Source: Aurantiochytrium sp. KH105 (lineage: Eukaryota; Sar; Bigyra; Thraustochytrida; Thraustochytriidae). Taken from it: a DNA stretch of 64,000 nt. Where the stretch lies: contig BGKB01000053.1 of the NCBI GenBank assembly GCA_003116975.1, forward strand, positions 1-64,000, given 5' to 3'. Position numbers and translations under genes: made by a program. Below, in pieces: positions 20,656 through 30,967 of this stretch (within the stretch, counting starts at the first letter, position 1; the number at the start of each line of letters is the position of its first letter). The notes beneath the pieces were generated by a model that worked only from the letters and a program-made list of their open reading frames with translations, did no database searches and was not told the origin of the DNA.

Positions 20656-22317
20656 ACGGTCCCCGCCTTGCTGGCCGGCGGCACGGGCTGGCTCCTTGCC
20701 CAACCTTCCCTACACCCCTCATTTTAGTTTTTCGTTTTTTTGTTGCCACCCCCGCGTTCGAGGCCCGCCGCCCTTCCACCGAGCCGCCGCCGCGCATCCA
20801 CTCATGCATCCCGCGGCCATCAATCAAGAAGATGATCGCCGCAGCATCGGTGTGGCTGCAACTCATAAGTCGCTCTTTCGCCCTTGCTATCACTGTCATT
20901 TACAGTTAGGCCGGCGTGACCCATGGCGACGAGTTCTAGCAGTGCAGGCGCAGGCCAGGTCGGATTCAGCTGTGGGCGTTCCAGCTGCGGGCGCGCGGCT
21001 TGCTGAACGGGATAAGAAACTAGAATGGAGCTTGGCTTGGCTTGGCTTTGCCGCCTTCGCGCATCGTCTTCGCGCATCGTCTTCGCGCATCGTCCTCGCG
21101 CCCCTCGCGCGCGGCCGGCCGGACGCCACGACCTCGCGAGCCTTGTGCCGCGGTGGGCCGGAAAGGATCCTCGCGGCCGAGGCGGTTTCTCTCAGCTTTC
21201 TGGAGGGGACTCGTGAAGTGGCACGCTGGGCAGGTCGGGGAGCGAGTGAATGAGTGAGGTAACAAAAGCGGGGTGCGGGAGGTCGGATTCGGGGCAGGAC
21301 CAGGCCTTCGGGCCGCGCTGCGCGCGACGGCGAGAGGCGGATGTATGAACGAATGAGCGAATGAAGCTCGAAGGACGCCGCGGAAGCCCTGACTTTTTCC
21401 AAGCACAAATGGCTCCCCAGCCCCGCGATCCTGCACGGCTCTCGCAGTCGCTCGCTATTCTGCACGGTCTGGCCGCCGGAAACCGTGTAGACAGAAAGAG
21501 AAAATATCAAAGAAGGGAAAGAAAGACCTTTTGCTTTGTCGCTGTCTGCAGCTGGCGCTGGCCCAGGAATCGCCGCTTGATGCAGCTGCAGCTCTTCTGC
21601 CCTCACGCATCGCAACGCATCGCACCACCTTGCATCGTAGGTGATAGATGCCGCGACAGCCGGTGAGTGCGTGGCGCCTACTTCCGACGCGGGGAAGCTC
21701 ACGAAGAAGGAGGCTGCAAAAAGAAGACGCTCCATCGTCACCGTCAGCTTTTTTCTTGGAATATTCACTCGCTTTATTGATTGGTTGTTTGTTGTATTGT
21801 TTGTGAATGTTGAATTGAAGAAAGGGGCGACATATTGCCCGAATAGGACGCCGGATATGATGGCGCCGCGGCGTGCGAGCCTCAGCCACGCCCGATTCAG
21901 CCACAATCGCGGAGGAGGACGCTGCGTCGCGTCGCGGCAATCACGGGCATGCCTACCTGGATGATCGAGAAAGGCGCGCAAGAGTTCCCTCAATGTGGCC
22001 GGATGCATGGCCGCCCGCGCCCCTGCGAGACGTGACGGGAGTCGCGCAAAGACTGGGATTTCGGTGAGAGCACGGGCCGTACCAGGACCGCATCAGCTAA
22101 ATAGATACGAGGTGCATGATCGAGGTAGAGGAGAGAGGTCTTTACAGTGTGAGAGAGAGGAGACTTTCCATCCATCAATTGACCGGGCAATCAATCGATC
22201 GATCGAGCGAGCGAGCGAGAACACGATAGCAAATCCAAAACTCTCGCTACAGGCGAAGGTAGCGAAGCAAATCCATAAAGCAAGCGAGGCGCAAGCACAC
22301 GTGCAAGCGCAAAGACC
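20656..22317. other. Spacer between array copies 4 and 5
   Basis: No gene is supported. A 13-bp unit (ttcgcgcatcgtc) is repeated three times at about 21056-21094. The rest is GC-rich with low-complexity frames on both strands. A lower-GC island lies near 21740-21840. The promoter of copy 5 should lie in the last few hundred bases, where gatc/gcga strings occur (about 22180-22225). Confidence 0.6.
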
Positions 22318-25300
22318 ATGGCGGGCTCCTCGCGAGCCGCCTCCGCGTACGCTATTGGCGCGACTATTGTCGCCGTTGTCGTAGCGGTGGCGCATGCCCA
22401 GACAGACTCGTGCACGACTGGCGAGCTCGATACGCTGACCTGGGGCAACTTTACGAACCCGGGATGTGGCTCTGTGAGCTTTGACATGGGCGGATGCTGC
22501 GGTAACGCGCTCGAGTCCACCACCGAGGCGGTGTGCAGCACCACCTTGATCGAGTCGGCCTACTGTGATACGGATGTTATCTCTGGCGGCTGCTCCGGTT
22601 TCACGCCCAACGCCTCCGACTCCGCTATCTTTGAAATCTCCATCACCTATGCTGACACCGAAGATACTTGCTGCCAAAAGTGCAAGTGCTACGGTGATCC
22701 CCTTTGCGAAGCCTTCGACGGCACGCGTGACCAGCTCATTGAGTGCGACGCTCGCAACTTTACCACCTGTGGCCTGCAGCAAGACATTTGCCGCCAGCAG
22801 TATGATCATGCCGGCAACCGCTGCAAGTGGCTCAAGGGCAACCTCAACTACCCGTGGTGGACCTCCAACCTCGAAAGTGGCTCTCCGTGCCAGGCCGACT
22901 ACAACGTGAGCGGCCAGCTGGAGTTGGTCATGCTCGACGTTGACGACATGTCCATCTCCTCGCTCGTTGGCGAGCGTGGTGTCCAGACCGATGCCATGAT
23001 CCTTCTTCCGTCCTACAGCGAGCCTTTCCAGATCAACTCGGATACATGCTTCGACTACGACCCCCGCGATGTTGGCACGGACGGCGCCGCTGCTGCGTGG
23101 CAGCTTCCTTCCAGCGCTTCGAGCATTCCTTCGACGTGGTCCGTCACGACTCCGGACGATGTGAGCATCCACTGGCACGTTGGCGACGAGTCGCTCGGTA
23201 TCTACGCTGAAGTTATTTGCACCAAGGCCATCAACGCAACCCGCTCTCGTCTTGACATTGAGAATGTCACGGATACGCAAGGACGCACCTCTGGCGACGG
23301 TTTTTGCTTTACTGGCTCCATTGACTCCGAGCAGCTCAGTGGCTCCAACGTTGACAACCCAGAGGGTCACTACAACTGCCTCTCCAAGACCCTTCCTGAC
23401 CTTGTCAACACCTGCAAGGCGCTGACGGACGACACTTGCTACCAGCGCAGCGTGTCTGGCTGGCAGCAGTACTGGTGCGAGACTGCCGAGCTCCAGTACA
23501 CGCAGGCGTCTTCCGAGGCGGGCACCTACGAGGCCATGGTCAGCGCGTGCCTTTCGGACATTCGTTCCGGCACCGAGGACGAGCAGGCCGAGACTTGGGT
23601 CACCTATGCGTGCCAGATGAACTCGCAAGAGGAATACGACAGCTCGGCGCAGAACTCGTACGTTGACGAGTGCGTCAACAAGATGGACGAGTTCGGATGG
23701 TATGAGTGGCTTCAGACCTACCAGGGCATCATTGAGCACTCGTGGACAGTCTCGGAGACCTGCGTCTCTTCGCTGGACGACTTTACCACGATCCCGGACG
23801 ACGAGACCTGCGCCTCTGGCCTGATGGTTGAGACCAACCAGAACGGCACCTGGGTCCCCATCTTGTACTTTCCGCCCGAGTCGCCTCCATGCTCCGATGC
23901 CGATCTTGAGGCCACTGGTGATGCGTTCCCCGCACTGTTTCAGTACCAGGTTCGCTTCCGTCAGTGTGGTCTGGACGCTTCGTGCCTTGTGGCCGAAGGT
24001 GGTACCTCGTGCAAACCTGTGATGGACATTAGCGCCACCGTCACCTTTTCAGGCCAGGCTTGTGCCCCGGAGGAGGATATCGTGATTACCTCGACGGGCA
24101 ACTGCTCGTGCAGCCTTGACTCCGGGTCGGACACCTCGGTTCCCCAAGTCTGTACTACGGACTCCGAGGCCACCTACCCTCTCGGCACCTGCGGTCAGTG
24201 TTGCGAGACCAACAACTACATTCCGGGACAGGAAGGCCAGGCCTGCCGTGCGATCGAGACCACCACGCCCTTTTGCAATACCACTGACAGTGCCACCAGC
24301 GCCTACTGCACCAAGCTGCAAAAGAAGTCGTACAACGCCACCATGCTTCTTAACTTTGGCACGCCCGCTTCCGGATTCGACTCGTACTGCTGCGAGAGCT
24401 GCCAGCTTTGGGGCGATCCTTTCGGTCAGGCTTTTGACGGCTCTCGCGAGAAGCTTATCGTTTGCGATGCTCGTGATGAGGCCTGTGACACTTTGGAATC
24501 GGTCTGCGACACCCTCGTCGATCATGCCGGAAACCCTTGCGTGTGGAACCAAACGGTGGCGGATCTTATTGGCAACAGGGGTGCCAATATTGCAGCCTAT
24601 GGTTCTCCGTGCCTTCCTGACTGGGAAGCTTCGGGCGAAGACGAGATCGTGCTGTACACCGTGGATGAGCCCACGTTTAGCCTGAGCTTTTACACTGGCG
24701 AGCGATCCATTCTCGACAAGCTTCTTCTCACCACCAGCAAGGGATCCTACACGCTCGATCCCGTCGCCTGCTATGCGGACGATCCGATCGATGGCTGGAC
24801 CACTGTCTCGGGTGAAGACGTCTCCACGGCACTCAACCTCACCTACACTGGGGCTGGTGAGGATGGCTACGGCAATGACGAACGTGTCTGGGCTGTCCTC
24901 GTGCCAGACATGGGCATCTTCTTTCGTGTCACGTGCGTCAACTCGCAGGCCGTCGACGCTGACTATGTCGGTGGCTACCGTCTCAACGTGGAGCATTTGA
25001 TCGACACTGATCTCGAGCGCTCAGGCACGGGCGGATACTGCGTCACGGCGGATCTTTACGCGTACGGTGGCAGCTACACGAACAACACGTTCGCCATCGA
25101 GTGCGAGACCAAGGACCTCTCGGCTTCGCATCGCGCATGCAAGGCGTTCTGGGCTGGCTCGTGCACTCCGGACCAGATTGATCTTGGCATTGAGAACTGG
25201 TGCGAGATTGCCAATCAGCCATACACGGTGAGCAAGTGCGTGAGCAAGATCACCAAGAACACCGCCAAGAAGACGGCCGCTGCCTGGACCAAGGCTGTGT

Positions 25301-25785
25301 GCACGGCGCTGCTGCCCGTGAAACAGGCCACCGAGTCCGACAGTGACTTTCTCACTGCCTGCGAGGATCTTGGCGAAACGGACGGGTACTACTCCATCGT
25401 GCAGAACTACGGCTCGGCGGGCGATCGCGGCTCGGTGAGCAGCTACTGCGCCAGCTCTGTCTCCGAGTATGGCTCGCGCGACGAGACCGACGCCTGCATC
25501 GTGGGTGTCTCCGTACAATACGACGCTGGCGATGGCTGGGAGGAGCTGTTCTTTATTCCCTCGAACTTGCTTCCTTGCAATGGCGAGCTTCTGATCCCCG
25601 CGTACGACTCGACGTACTGGCCGTTGTTTGCGTACCCGATTCGTTTCGAGCAGTGCGACGTTCTGGACGAGGACGGCGCCTGTCCCTCGAGCACGAACGT
25701 CGAGGCTACCTGCATGTCCAACTTCGGCTTCAACGTCTCGATGACCTACAACTACAACGACGTCGGCTGCGACAACTCTTCCTAA
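22318..25785 (+). CDS. Secreted cysteine-rich protein with duplicated VWD-like units, array copy 5
   Basis: This encodes 1,155 residues with a signal peptide (about 1-28, ending VAVAHAQ). The ATG has A at -3. It is the sister of copy 4, with long stretches indistinguishable in DNA, including silent positions. The signal peptide and first 100 residues differ, as does the patch at about 24051-24105: copy 5 reads GQACAPEEDIVIT where copy 4 reads GIACGTSEDVTVA. Both VWD-like motifs and the two-half plan are kept. Differences confined to a few patches inside an otherwise homogenised pair suggest recent duplication or conversion, with either relaxed constraint or selection for change at those patches. 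The array ends here. Confidence 0.93.
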   Translation: MAGSSRAASAYAIGATIVAVVVAVAHAQTDSCTTGELDTLTWGNFTNPGCGSVSFDMGGCCGNALESTTEAVCSTTLIESAYCDTDVISGGCSGFTPNASDSAIFEISITYADTEDTCCQKCKCYGDPLCEAFDGTRDQLIECDARNFTTCGLQQDICRQQYDHAGNRCKWLKGNLNYPWWTSNLESGSPCQADYNVSGQLELVMLDVDDMSISSLVGERGVQTDAMILLPSYSEPFQINSDTCFDYDPRDVGTDGAAAAWQLPSSASSIPSTWSVTTPDDVSIHWHVGDESLGIYAEVICTKAINATRSRLDIENVTDTQGRTSGDGFCFTGSIDSEQLSGSNVDNPEGHYNCLSKTLPDLVNTCKALTDDTCYQRSVSGWQQYWCETAELQYTQASSEAGTYEAMVSACLSDIRSGTEDEQAETWVTYACQMNSQEEYDSSAQNSYVDECVNKMDEFGWYEWLQTYQGIIEHSWTVSETCVSSLDDFTTIPDDETCASGLMVETNQNGTWVPILYFPPESPPCSDADLEATGDAFPALFQYQVRFRQCGLDASCLVAEGGTSCKPVMDISATVTFSGQACAPEEDIVITSTGNCSCSLDSGSDTSVPQVCTTDSEATYPLGTCGQCCETNNYIPGQEGQACRAIETTTPFCNTTDSATSAYCTKLQKKSYNATMLLNFGTPASGFDSYCCESCQLWGDPFGQAFDGSREKLIVCDARDEACDTLESVCDTLVDHAGNPCVWNQTVADLIGNRGANIAAYGSPCLPDWEASGEDEIVLYTVDEPTFSLSFYTGERSILDKLLLTTSKGSYTLDPVACYADDPIDGWTTVSGEDVSTALNLTYTGAGEDGYGNDERVWAVLVPDMGIFFRVTCVNSQAVDADYVGGYRLNVEHLIDTDLERSGTGGYCVTADLYAYGGSYTNNTFAIECETKDLSASHRACKAFWAGSCTPDQIDLGIENWCEIANQPYTVSKCVSKITKNTAKKTAAAWTKAVCTALLPVKQATESDSDFLTACEDLGETDGYYSIVQNYGSAGDRGSVSSYCASSVSEYGSRDETDACIVGVSVQYDAGDGWEELFFIPSNLLPCNGELLIPAYDSTYWPLFAYPIRFEQCDVLDEDGACPSSTNVEATCMSNFGFNVSMTYNYNDVGCDNSS

Positions 25786-25894
25786 TTCAGCAACGTGATA
25801 AAAGAAACAAAGAAAAATTGAGCCACTCAGATGCATGCTTACCTACAGACCAATCCGTCAAATCATGTTTTGGATGGACATGAGACGACGGAGC

Positions 25895-26968
25895 TCACTC
25901 CTCCGCTACTTTCACGACCACCTTGCCGTGTGCCTTGCGCGTTGCCAGTTGCTCCATGGCGCTTTGGACACCGTCCGTCGTGAACGGAAAAGGCGACCCA
26001 TTGCTGAGGACCACGCGCAAGCCACCCTCGTCAACAAGTTTGAAGAGATTTGTGAGCGGTTCGCGCTTGTCAGGGAGACCATCTAATTGCCATCGAAAGG
26101 TTGGCACGCCCGGAACGCACGGCGTCCACGCGCTTCGCCAAAGAGGCGGTCCCATGGACTGGAAAATCTGAAAGATGCCTTGGGCCCAGAGCACGTGGTG
26201 GTCGCCGACAAAAGTGAGAAATTGGCCCCGGGATTTGAGAAGATTGTACTTGCGCGCCACCTTCCATGCCGAGACTCCCTGGCCAAGGTCGATGATGACG
26301 TCAAAGGGCGCTTGGTCGGTAATTTCGGCCACCTCCCACCAATTTTCTTGCTCGTAGTTGATGACGTGGTCGGCCACGCCCAAGTCCTGCACGACTTTGG
26401 GGGCGGCTGTCGTGACCGCCAAGAAGGAGGGTTTTTTCCGCTTGGCGAGCTGCACCAGCATGGTGCCCACTCCGCCACCACCGCCGAGAACGAGGACGCT
26501 TTGGCCTTCCTTGATGGTATTTTCCACAGCAATGTAGGCTGACGTCCCGCTGGAAGCAAGACTCGCGGCCTCGACAGGAGTCAACGTTTTCGGCTTGTGC
26601 TCGGTCAGCGTCGCCTTGACTTCGTAGTATTCTGCGAGACCGCCGCGCGGGCCGGCAGTAAAGAATCGCGCCACGACGCAGTCACCTGGCTTGAATCCCT
26701 CGACGTTCTCTCCGACTTCATGGACAATACCGCACACATCACCGCCGATCACGTACGGAAAGGCCGGGGGTCCCTGGACCATTTTCGTGCGTCCGCTCAG
26801 GACGCGGTTGTCGCCCGGCGCCAGCGCGCACGCCAGCACCTTGACCACCAAGTAGCCTTCTCGAGGCGCGCCGGGCCGGGGCTGGTTCTCCACCACCTCC
26901 ACCCTGTCCCTGATCTCGCCGTAGCCCTTGCCCACGGCCGCCTTCATCGTCGCGCTCGTGGTCTCCAT
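25895..26968 (-). CDS. Zinc-independent MDR oxidoreductase (quinone reductase-like)
   Basis: This encodes 357 residues of a medium-chain dehydrogenase/reductase. The N-terminal catalytic fold shows ACALAPGDNRVLSG and PYVIGGDVCGIVHEVG. A Rossmann NAD(P)H site follows (VLVLGGGGGVGTMLVQLAK), then AAPKVVQDLGVADHVINY and DVIIDLGQG, ending with the usual HGKVVVKV. The cysteine/histidine ligands of zinc alcohol dehydrogenases are absent, so it groups with quinone oxidoreductase/enoyl reductase-type MDRs that use NADPH. The substrate cannot be told. No targeting signal is evident, so a cytosolic location is likely. It is convergent with array copy 5, about 110 bases away, and divergent from the P450 gene. 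A (GAA)n run on the sense strand sits about 20 bases upstream of the ATG. Confidence 0.9.
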   Translation of the reverse strand: METTSATMKAAVGKGYGEIRDRVEVVENQPRPGAPREGYLVVKVLACALAPGDNRVLSGRTKMVQGPPAFPYVIGGDVCGIVHEVGENVEGFKPGDCVVARFFTAGPRGGLAEYYEVKATLTEHKPKTLTPVEAASLASSGTSAYIAVENTIKEGQSVLVLGGGGGVGTMLVQLAKRKKPSFLAVTTAAPKVVQDLGVADHVINYEQENWWEVAEITDQAPFDVIIDLGQGVSAWKVARKYNLLKSRGQFLTFVGDHHVLWAQGIFQIFQSMGPPLWRSAWTPCVPGVPTFRWQLDGLPDKREPLTNLFKLVDEGGLRVVLSNGSPFPFTTDGVQSAMEQLATRKAHGKVVVKVAEE

Positions 26969-28483
26969 CTTCGACTTGCCCCGCTACTTCTCCTTCTTCT
27001 TCTTCTTCTTCTTCTTCTCCGCCTCTTCTCTCGCGTGCCGCCGTCTTCGCGGTTTCGCCTCCCCGGATCGCGGCCTTCTTTCCCGTCCGCCTGCCGCCGC
27101 CTTTGCAGTTCTGCCTCCCCGTACCGCACCGCCGCCAGCAGCAGCTCGTACTCCGTCCCGTGCTGCGCCTGCTGCTCGTGCCGCTGGCGCAATATGATAG
27201 CGCTGCCGCTTTCGGCACCTTGAAGGGGAGCGGGTTCCCCGGCCAGGCCTATCGTCGGCTCGAACAGGCCTATCGAGACGTTTCGGCGGCGGGCCTTGCC
27301 TTGCCTTGCCGGAGGTTTCGAAGCGGTTCGCCGTTTCGAGGAGCGCTGGCGGACGCGACGGTCGAGGTCTTCGGTTTTTCTCGTTCGGGGACGCCTTCGC
27401 CGAAGGCTTGCGTGCCGAGGCGAGAGACCTTCGCAAGCATCTTGGCCTCGCTGCTGCCGCGAGATGCACGAACGGACTTGCATCTGCGCTGCTCGTGGAA
27501 GGACCCCCTAGCTTTGCATTCATCCTTTGGCCTGGCTGATGAGGGAAAAGTGACGATCGCCGCCTGCAGCTGCGCCCCGCAACAAGACCCGAACTCGATC
27601 GGAGGCACACGACTATACCGCTGTCGCGCGCCTTTCGGGACTTTGCAGCCACCCAGCGGTGGCGGAGACCGACCTCGAATCTCCCCCCCCCCCCCTCCAA
27701 GGTCTTGCAAAAATCTTGCTTTTCTCACTCGCTGGTCGCTTGGTCTTGACCGGCGCAAAACCTAGCTCACCGTGAGCTCGAGGGGCTCGCCCGTATTACA
27801 CGCGTGAGGTGCCACGGTTGCTGCTGCTGCGATCATGCCTGCTGTCTGCAGCTGCTGTGGCCAGCTCTTCGTCTGCTCTCGCGCGCGGAGCTGTCTCGCA
27901 GGCGCTGCTGCTGCAGCTCCGTCGAGCGCGGACGGCCCGGGACGCCCGGGCTGACGCGGGTCTCGCAGGAGCGCGGCGAGGAGGTCGGCCGGGGTCCATA
28001 TTGACAGTGAGTGTGTCCAGGCAAGGCAACTTGAAGGAAAGGCAGGAAAAGGCAAGGCAAGCTTAGCGGGTGTGCGCGGCGCCCGAGCAGCGCCCCAGCT
28101 CGCTTCCGATTCGCGCGGGCGGGCAAGCTAAGCCAGCTGTAGCGAGCGCAAACGCGCTGCGCTGCCACAAGCACGAGCACAAGCACGAGCACGAGCACAC
28201 GCAGCGCAAGGCCGGTGGTCACTCCGTTCGTCCCATCAGCCAGCTCCTGCTACATGCAGGCGAAGGCAAGGGGCACAAGGAGGAGACGAGCAAACCTTGA
28301 ACCTCAAGCAGAGCACACGCCGTTCTCCGGGACGCGGGACGCGAGACACGCGAGGAGCTGAGGCAGCCGGCGAACGTCGCGCGCGCAGAGAGGGAGAGAG
28401 CGAGCGACAGCCTTGGCCAGCGATAGCACCAGCGCAAGCGCGTGGCAAGGCAAGAGAACAAGACCGCAGAGTCCCGAGTGAAG
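26969..28483. other. Divergent intergenic region between the MDR and P450 genes
   Basis: About 1.5 kb probably holds both promoters. It contains a TTC run at 26989-27020, a 13-base poly-C at 27683-27695 and short cacaagcacgag-type repeats at about 28168-28200. Several 200-240-residue frames overlap on both strands with low-complexity content and no domain, and none was accepted. Confidence 0.6.
26989..27020 (-). repeat. GAA/TTC trinucleotide run in the MDR 5' leader
   Basis: A near-perfect TTC run on the + strand, GAA on the sense strand of the MDR gene, lies just upstream of its ATG. Similar purine-rich sense-strand tracts precede other genes in the window. Confidence 0.85.
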
Positions 28484-30151
28484 ATGGACGCGCAAAAGTC
28501 CCCAAAGCAAGAGCACAAGGACGCGAGGAGGATGGAGGACTTCGCGTTCAAGTTTCAGGGGCGCAAGCTGACGTGGAAAGAGGTCCCGACGGTGCTCCCG
28601 CGCGAAGGCGAGTACGACATCAGCAAGCATCTGGCCGGGCCGATGCGCGAGGACAAAACGTGGTTCCAGGCGCAGGCCGAGCTCAAGCCCTGCCTCGTAC
28701 GCGGCACGACCCACGTCAAGTACGCCGAGTGGCAGCGCAAGTATGGCGGCGAGCAAGGTCTGGCGGCAAACATTGTCGTGCCCCTCCTTGCCACCGGGCG
28801 CGAGAACGACGTCGGCAAGCTTCAGGTGCCCACGCGCACAATGCAAGTCATCGTGGGCAACCCCAAGGACGCCGAGCGTCTCGCGCGCTACCACGTTCGC
28901 AAGCAGGGCAACTTTACGACTGGTCTGTACTCGTCCATTATTTCCACCAGAGACAATGAAAGCTGGCGCGATCAGCGCGAGACGCTCGTGACCGCGTTTT
29001 TGCCGCGCGCCAGCTTGGAACAGATTCTGCCCGTCAGCGTCGCCCGCGCTCGTGCTTGTGTCGATCGCCTCCGCGAGGTCTCGGAGAACTTCACTGTACC
29101 CGTGGACATGAACGACTTTGCTTTGTACGAGACGCAGGCCCAGCTCCAGCTCGCACTCTTTGGCGAAGATGAGGAGTTCATGAACCGAACCAACAAGGCG
29201 TTTCGCGACTCCATGAGCGGCAAGGCAGACTCCGCTTACGTGCGCAACTTTTGCAAGGAGGTCGTCGAGCGCGCCAAGCAGCCGGAACGCACGTGTCCGG
29301 CCCACCCGGACCTTATTGCCTCGGGAGCATGTCCGCACGTCCGAGGCCCACTGAGCAACCGCCTCACTGAGCTGGGCGGCGACAAGTATCAGGCTGTGGG
29401 CAACGCGGTCATCTTCGAGTTTGCTGGACACGACACGACCGGCCACACGCTCACGTGGCTGCTCTTTGAACTTTCCAAGAACCCGGCCTATCAGCAGCGT
29501 TTGCGCGATGAAGTCGACGAGTTCTGGCGCACCATTGGCGACCGCGAAATTCGTTACGATGACCTGAAAATGCTCAAGTTCATGACCCGCTGTGTCATGG
29601 AGACGTTGCGTCTTTGGAACGCTGTACCGAACGGAACGTTTCGCGAGGTCCAATTTGATGATTACATCACGGGCCCCGACGGCGAGGAGGTTCTACTGAA
29701 AAAGGGAACCTTTATGCAAATTGTAAATTGGAGTCGTCACCGCAACCCTGATCTTTGGGGTCCTGATGTCGAAGAATTCAATCCGGACCGCGAATTCAAA
29801 GACGCCGAGCTCTGGTATGATCAGGGACTTGCAGCATACAATCCTGCGTCCGACCGTTTTTCGCCCTTTACGTACCCGGGCCGCGACTGCATTGGCAAAA
29901 ACTTTGCGCACATGGAGATGCGCCTCATTCTCGCCAACTTGTTGCGCAATTATGAATTTGCACTCACTGAGGAGTACCTCGAGGCGGACGCAAGCACGTA
30001 CCTTGGGGTCAACTATGGCACACTTGCGCCGCAGGATCTCAAATCGCCACCGTTTGTTTCCTCGAAAGCTGGTTGGGCCACGTTCTCGAAACAGGTACCT
30101 ACGGGAATGCATTTCTACGTGCGCCCGCGCACCGGGAAGCCTCGTCTCTAA
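28484..30151 (+). CDS. Cytochrome P450
   Basis: This encodes 555 residues from the ATG at 28484; the frame upstream is reached only through GTG. It carries the family signatures: I-helix AGHDTT at 314-319, K-helix ETLR starting at Glu373, and a heme-binding segment ending GRDCIG with Cys469 as the predicted thiolate ligand. The canonical loop is F-x-x-G-x-R-x-C-x-G. Here the residues at -4/-3 from Cys are Pro-Gly, so the usual Gly at -4 is replaced and the common Gly-Pro pair appears reversed. No N-terminal membrane anchor is visible; the protein starts with a charged, lysine-rich stretch, unlike microsomal P450s. It should be a heme monooxygenase needing a reductase partner. The substrate is unknown. 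It shares a 1.5-kb divergent region with the MDR gene. Confidence 0.92.
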   Translation: MDAQKSPKQEHKDARRMEDFAFKFQGRKLTWKEVPTVLPREGEYDISKHLAGPMREDKTWFQAQAELKPCLVRGTTHVKYAEWQRKYGGEQGLAANIVVPLLATGRENDVGKLQVPTRTMQVIVGNPKDAERLARYHVRKQGNFTTGLYSSIISTRDNESWRDQRETLVTAFLPRASLEQILPVSVARARACVDRLREVSENFTVPVDMNDFALYETQAQLQLALFGEDEEFMNRTNKAFRDSMSGKADSAYVRNFCKEVVERAKQPERTCPAHPDLIASGACPHVRGPLSNRLTELGGDKYQAVGNAVIFEFAGHDTTGHTLTWLLFELSKNPAYQQRLRDEVDEFWRTIGDREIRYDDLKMLKFMTRCVMETLRLWNAVPNGTFREVQFDDYITGPDGEEVLLKKGTFMQIVNWSRHRNPDLWGPDVEEFNPDREFKDAELWYDQGLAAYNPASDRFSPFTYPGRDCIGKNFAHMEMRLILANLLRNYEFALTEEYLEADASTYLGVNYGTLAPQDLKSPPFVSSKAGWATFSKQVPTGMHFYVRPRTGKPRL

Positions 30152-30967
30152 AAAACTGTCACCGGCGAGGTGGGGACGTAGGCCTATATCCCAGAAAAGA
30201 TTCAGAAAAATATGATTTGAAATGCTTGATTTTGAAGTTCTACTACGCTTTATGTACACTTGAAGTTGATGCCATGCTAGCTTGCAATTTGGTTCTACTT
30301 TTCCTCTTGCGTACGAAACAATGCCGTTTGCCGAGATCGACGGGCTTGACATTCTGCATTTCGTCGTTACCGCACTCGTTCAGGTCAAATGCCAAAAAAC
30401 CGGAAAAGAAGAGATCGAGCGAGTGAGCGAGCAACACAGATGGCGATAATGACAATGAAGACGATTTTACGAAGAAACGACATGTTCGTGAGACGAGTTT
30501 GTGCTTTGTGCACTTGATTCTACGGCTGTCCCCCTTCCACTTTGCGCCAAAAAAAAATCAACGCTTGCAACTTCTCAAGCTAAAAAAGGAAAAAGAGAGA
30601 TCGACTGATCGATTGATCAAGCGAGCGAGGGAGGAGCAACAACAAAGATGATGATGATGATGATGATATAGCCATAAATGACGACGCCTCTCCCGTCCTC
30701 TCGGTGGTGCAAGTTTCTTGGTCAGTGGGGGTGTCTTCACACTTCTTCGGATGATGCATAACACAATCACACATTTTAAAAGAGCGAGCAAAGGGCGAGC
30801 CGCAAGCGGACGTCGCGGCAAAAAGCTGCAAAAAGAGGGAGAGAGAGAAAAAAAAAATAAAAGTACCCCTTCCCTCTCGATGCGTCCGCGAACCCGTTCC
30901 ATCGAATCTCTCGCTCATTTCTCGCAGCCAATCTTGATCGACTGCCAACAGATTCACAATACGCTCG
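30152..30967. other. Convergent intergenic region with short repeats
   Basis: This lies between the 3' ends of the P450 and aldehyde dehydrogenase genes. It is AT-richer than its surroundings, with a GATGAT run at about 30646-30668 and gaga-rich stretches. No gene was seen. Confidence 0.6.

Noticed and set aside
27103-27765. 220-residue + frame and overlapping minus frames between the MDR and P450 genes
   Set aside because: There is no domain, composition is biased on both strands, and the location is the shared promoter of two divergent genes.
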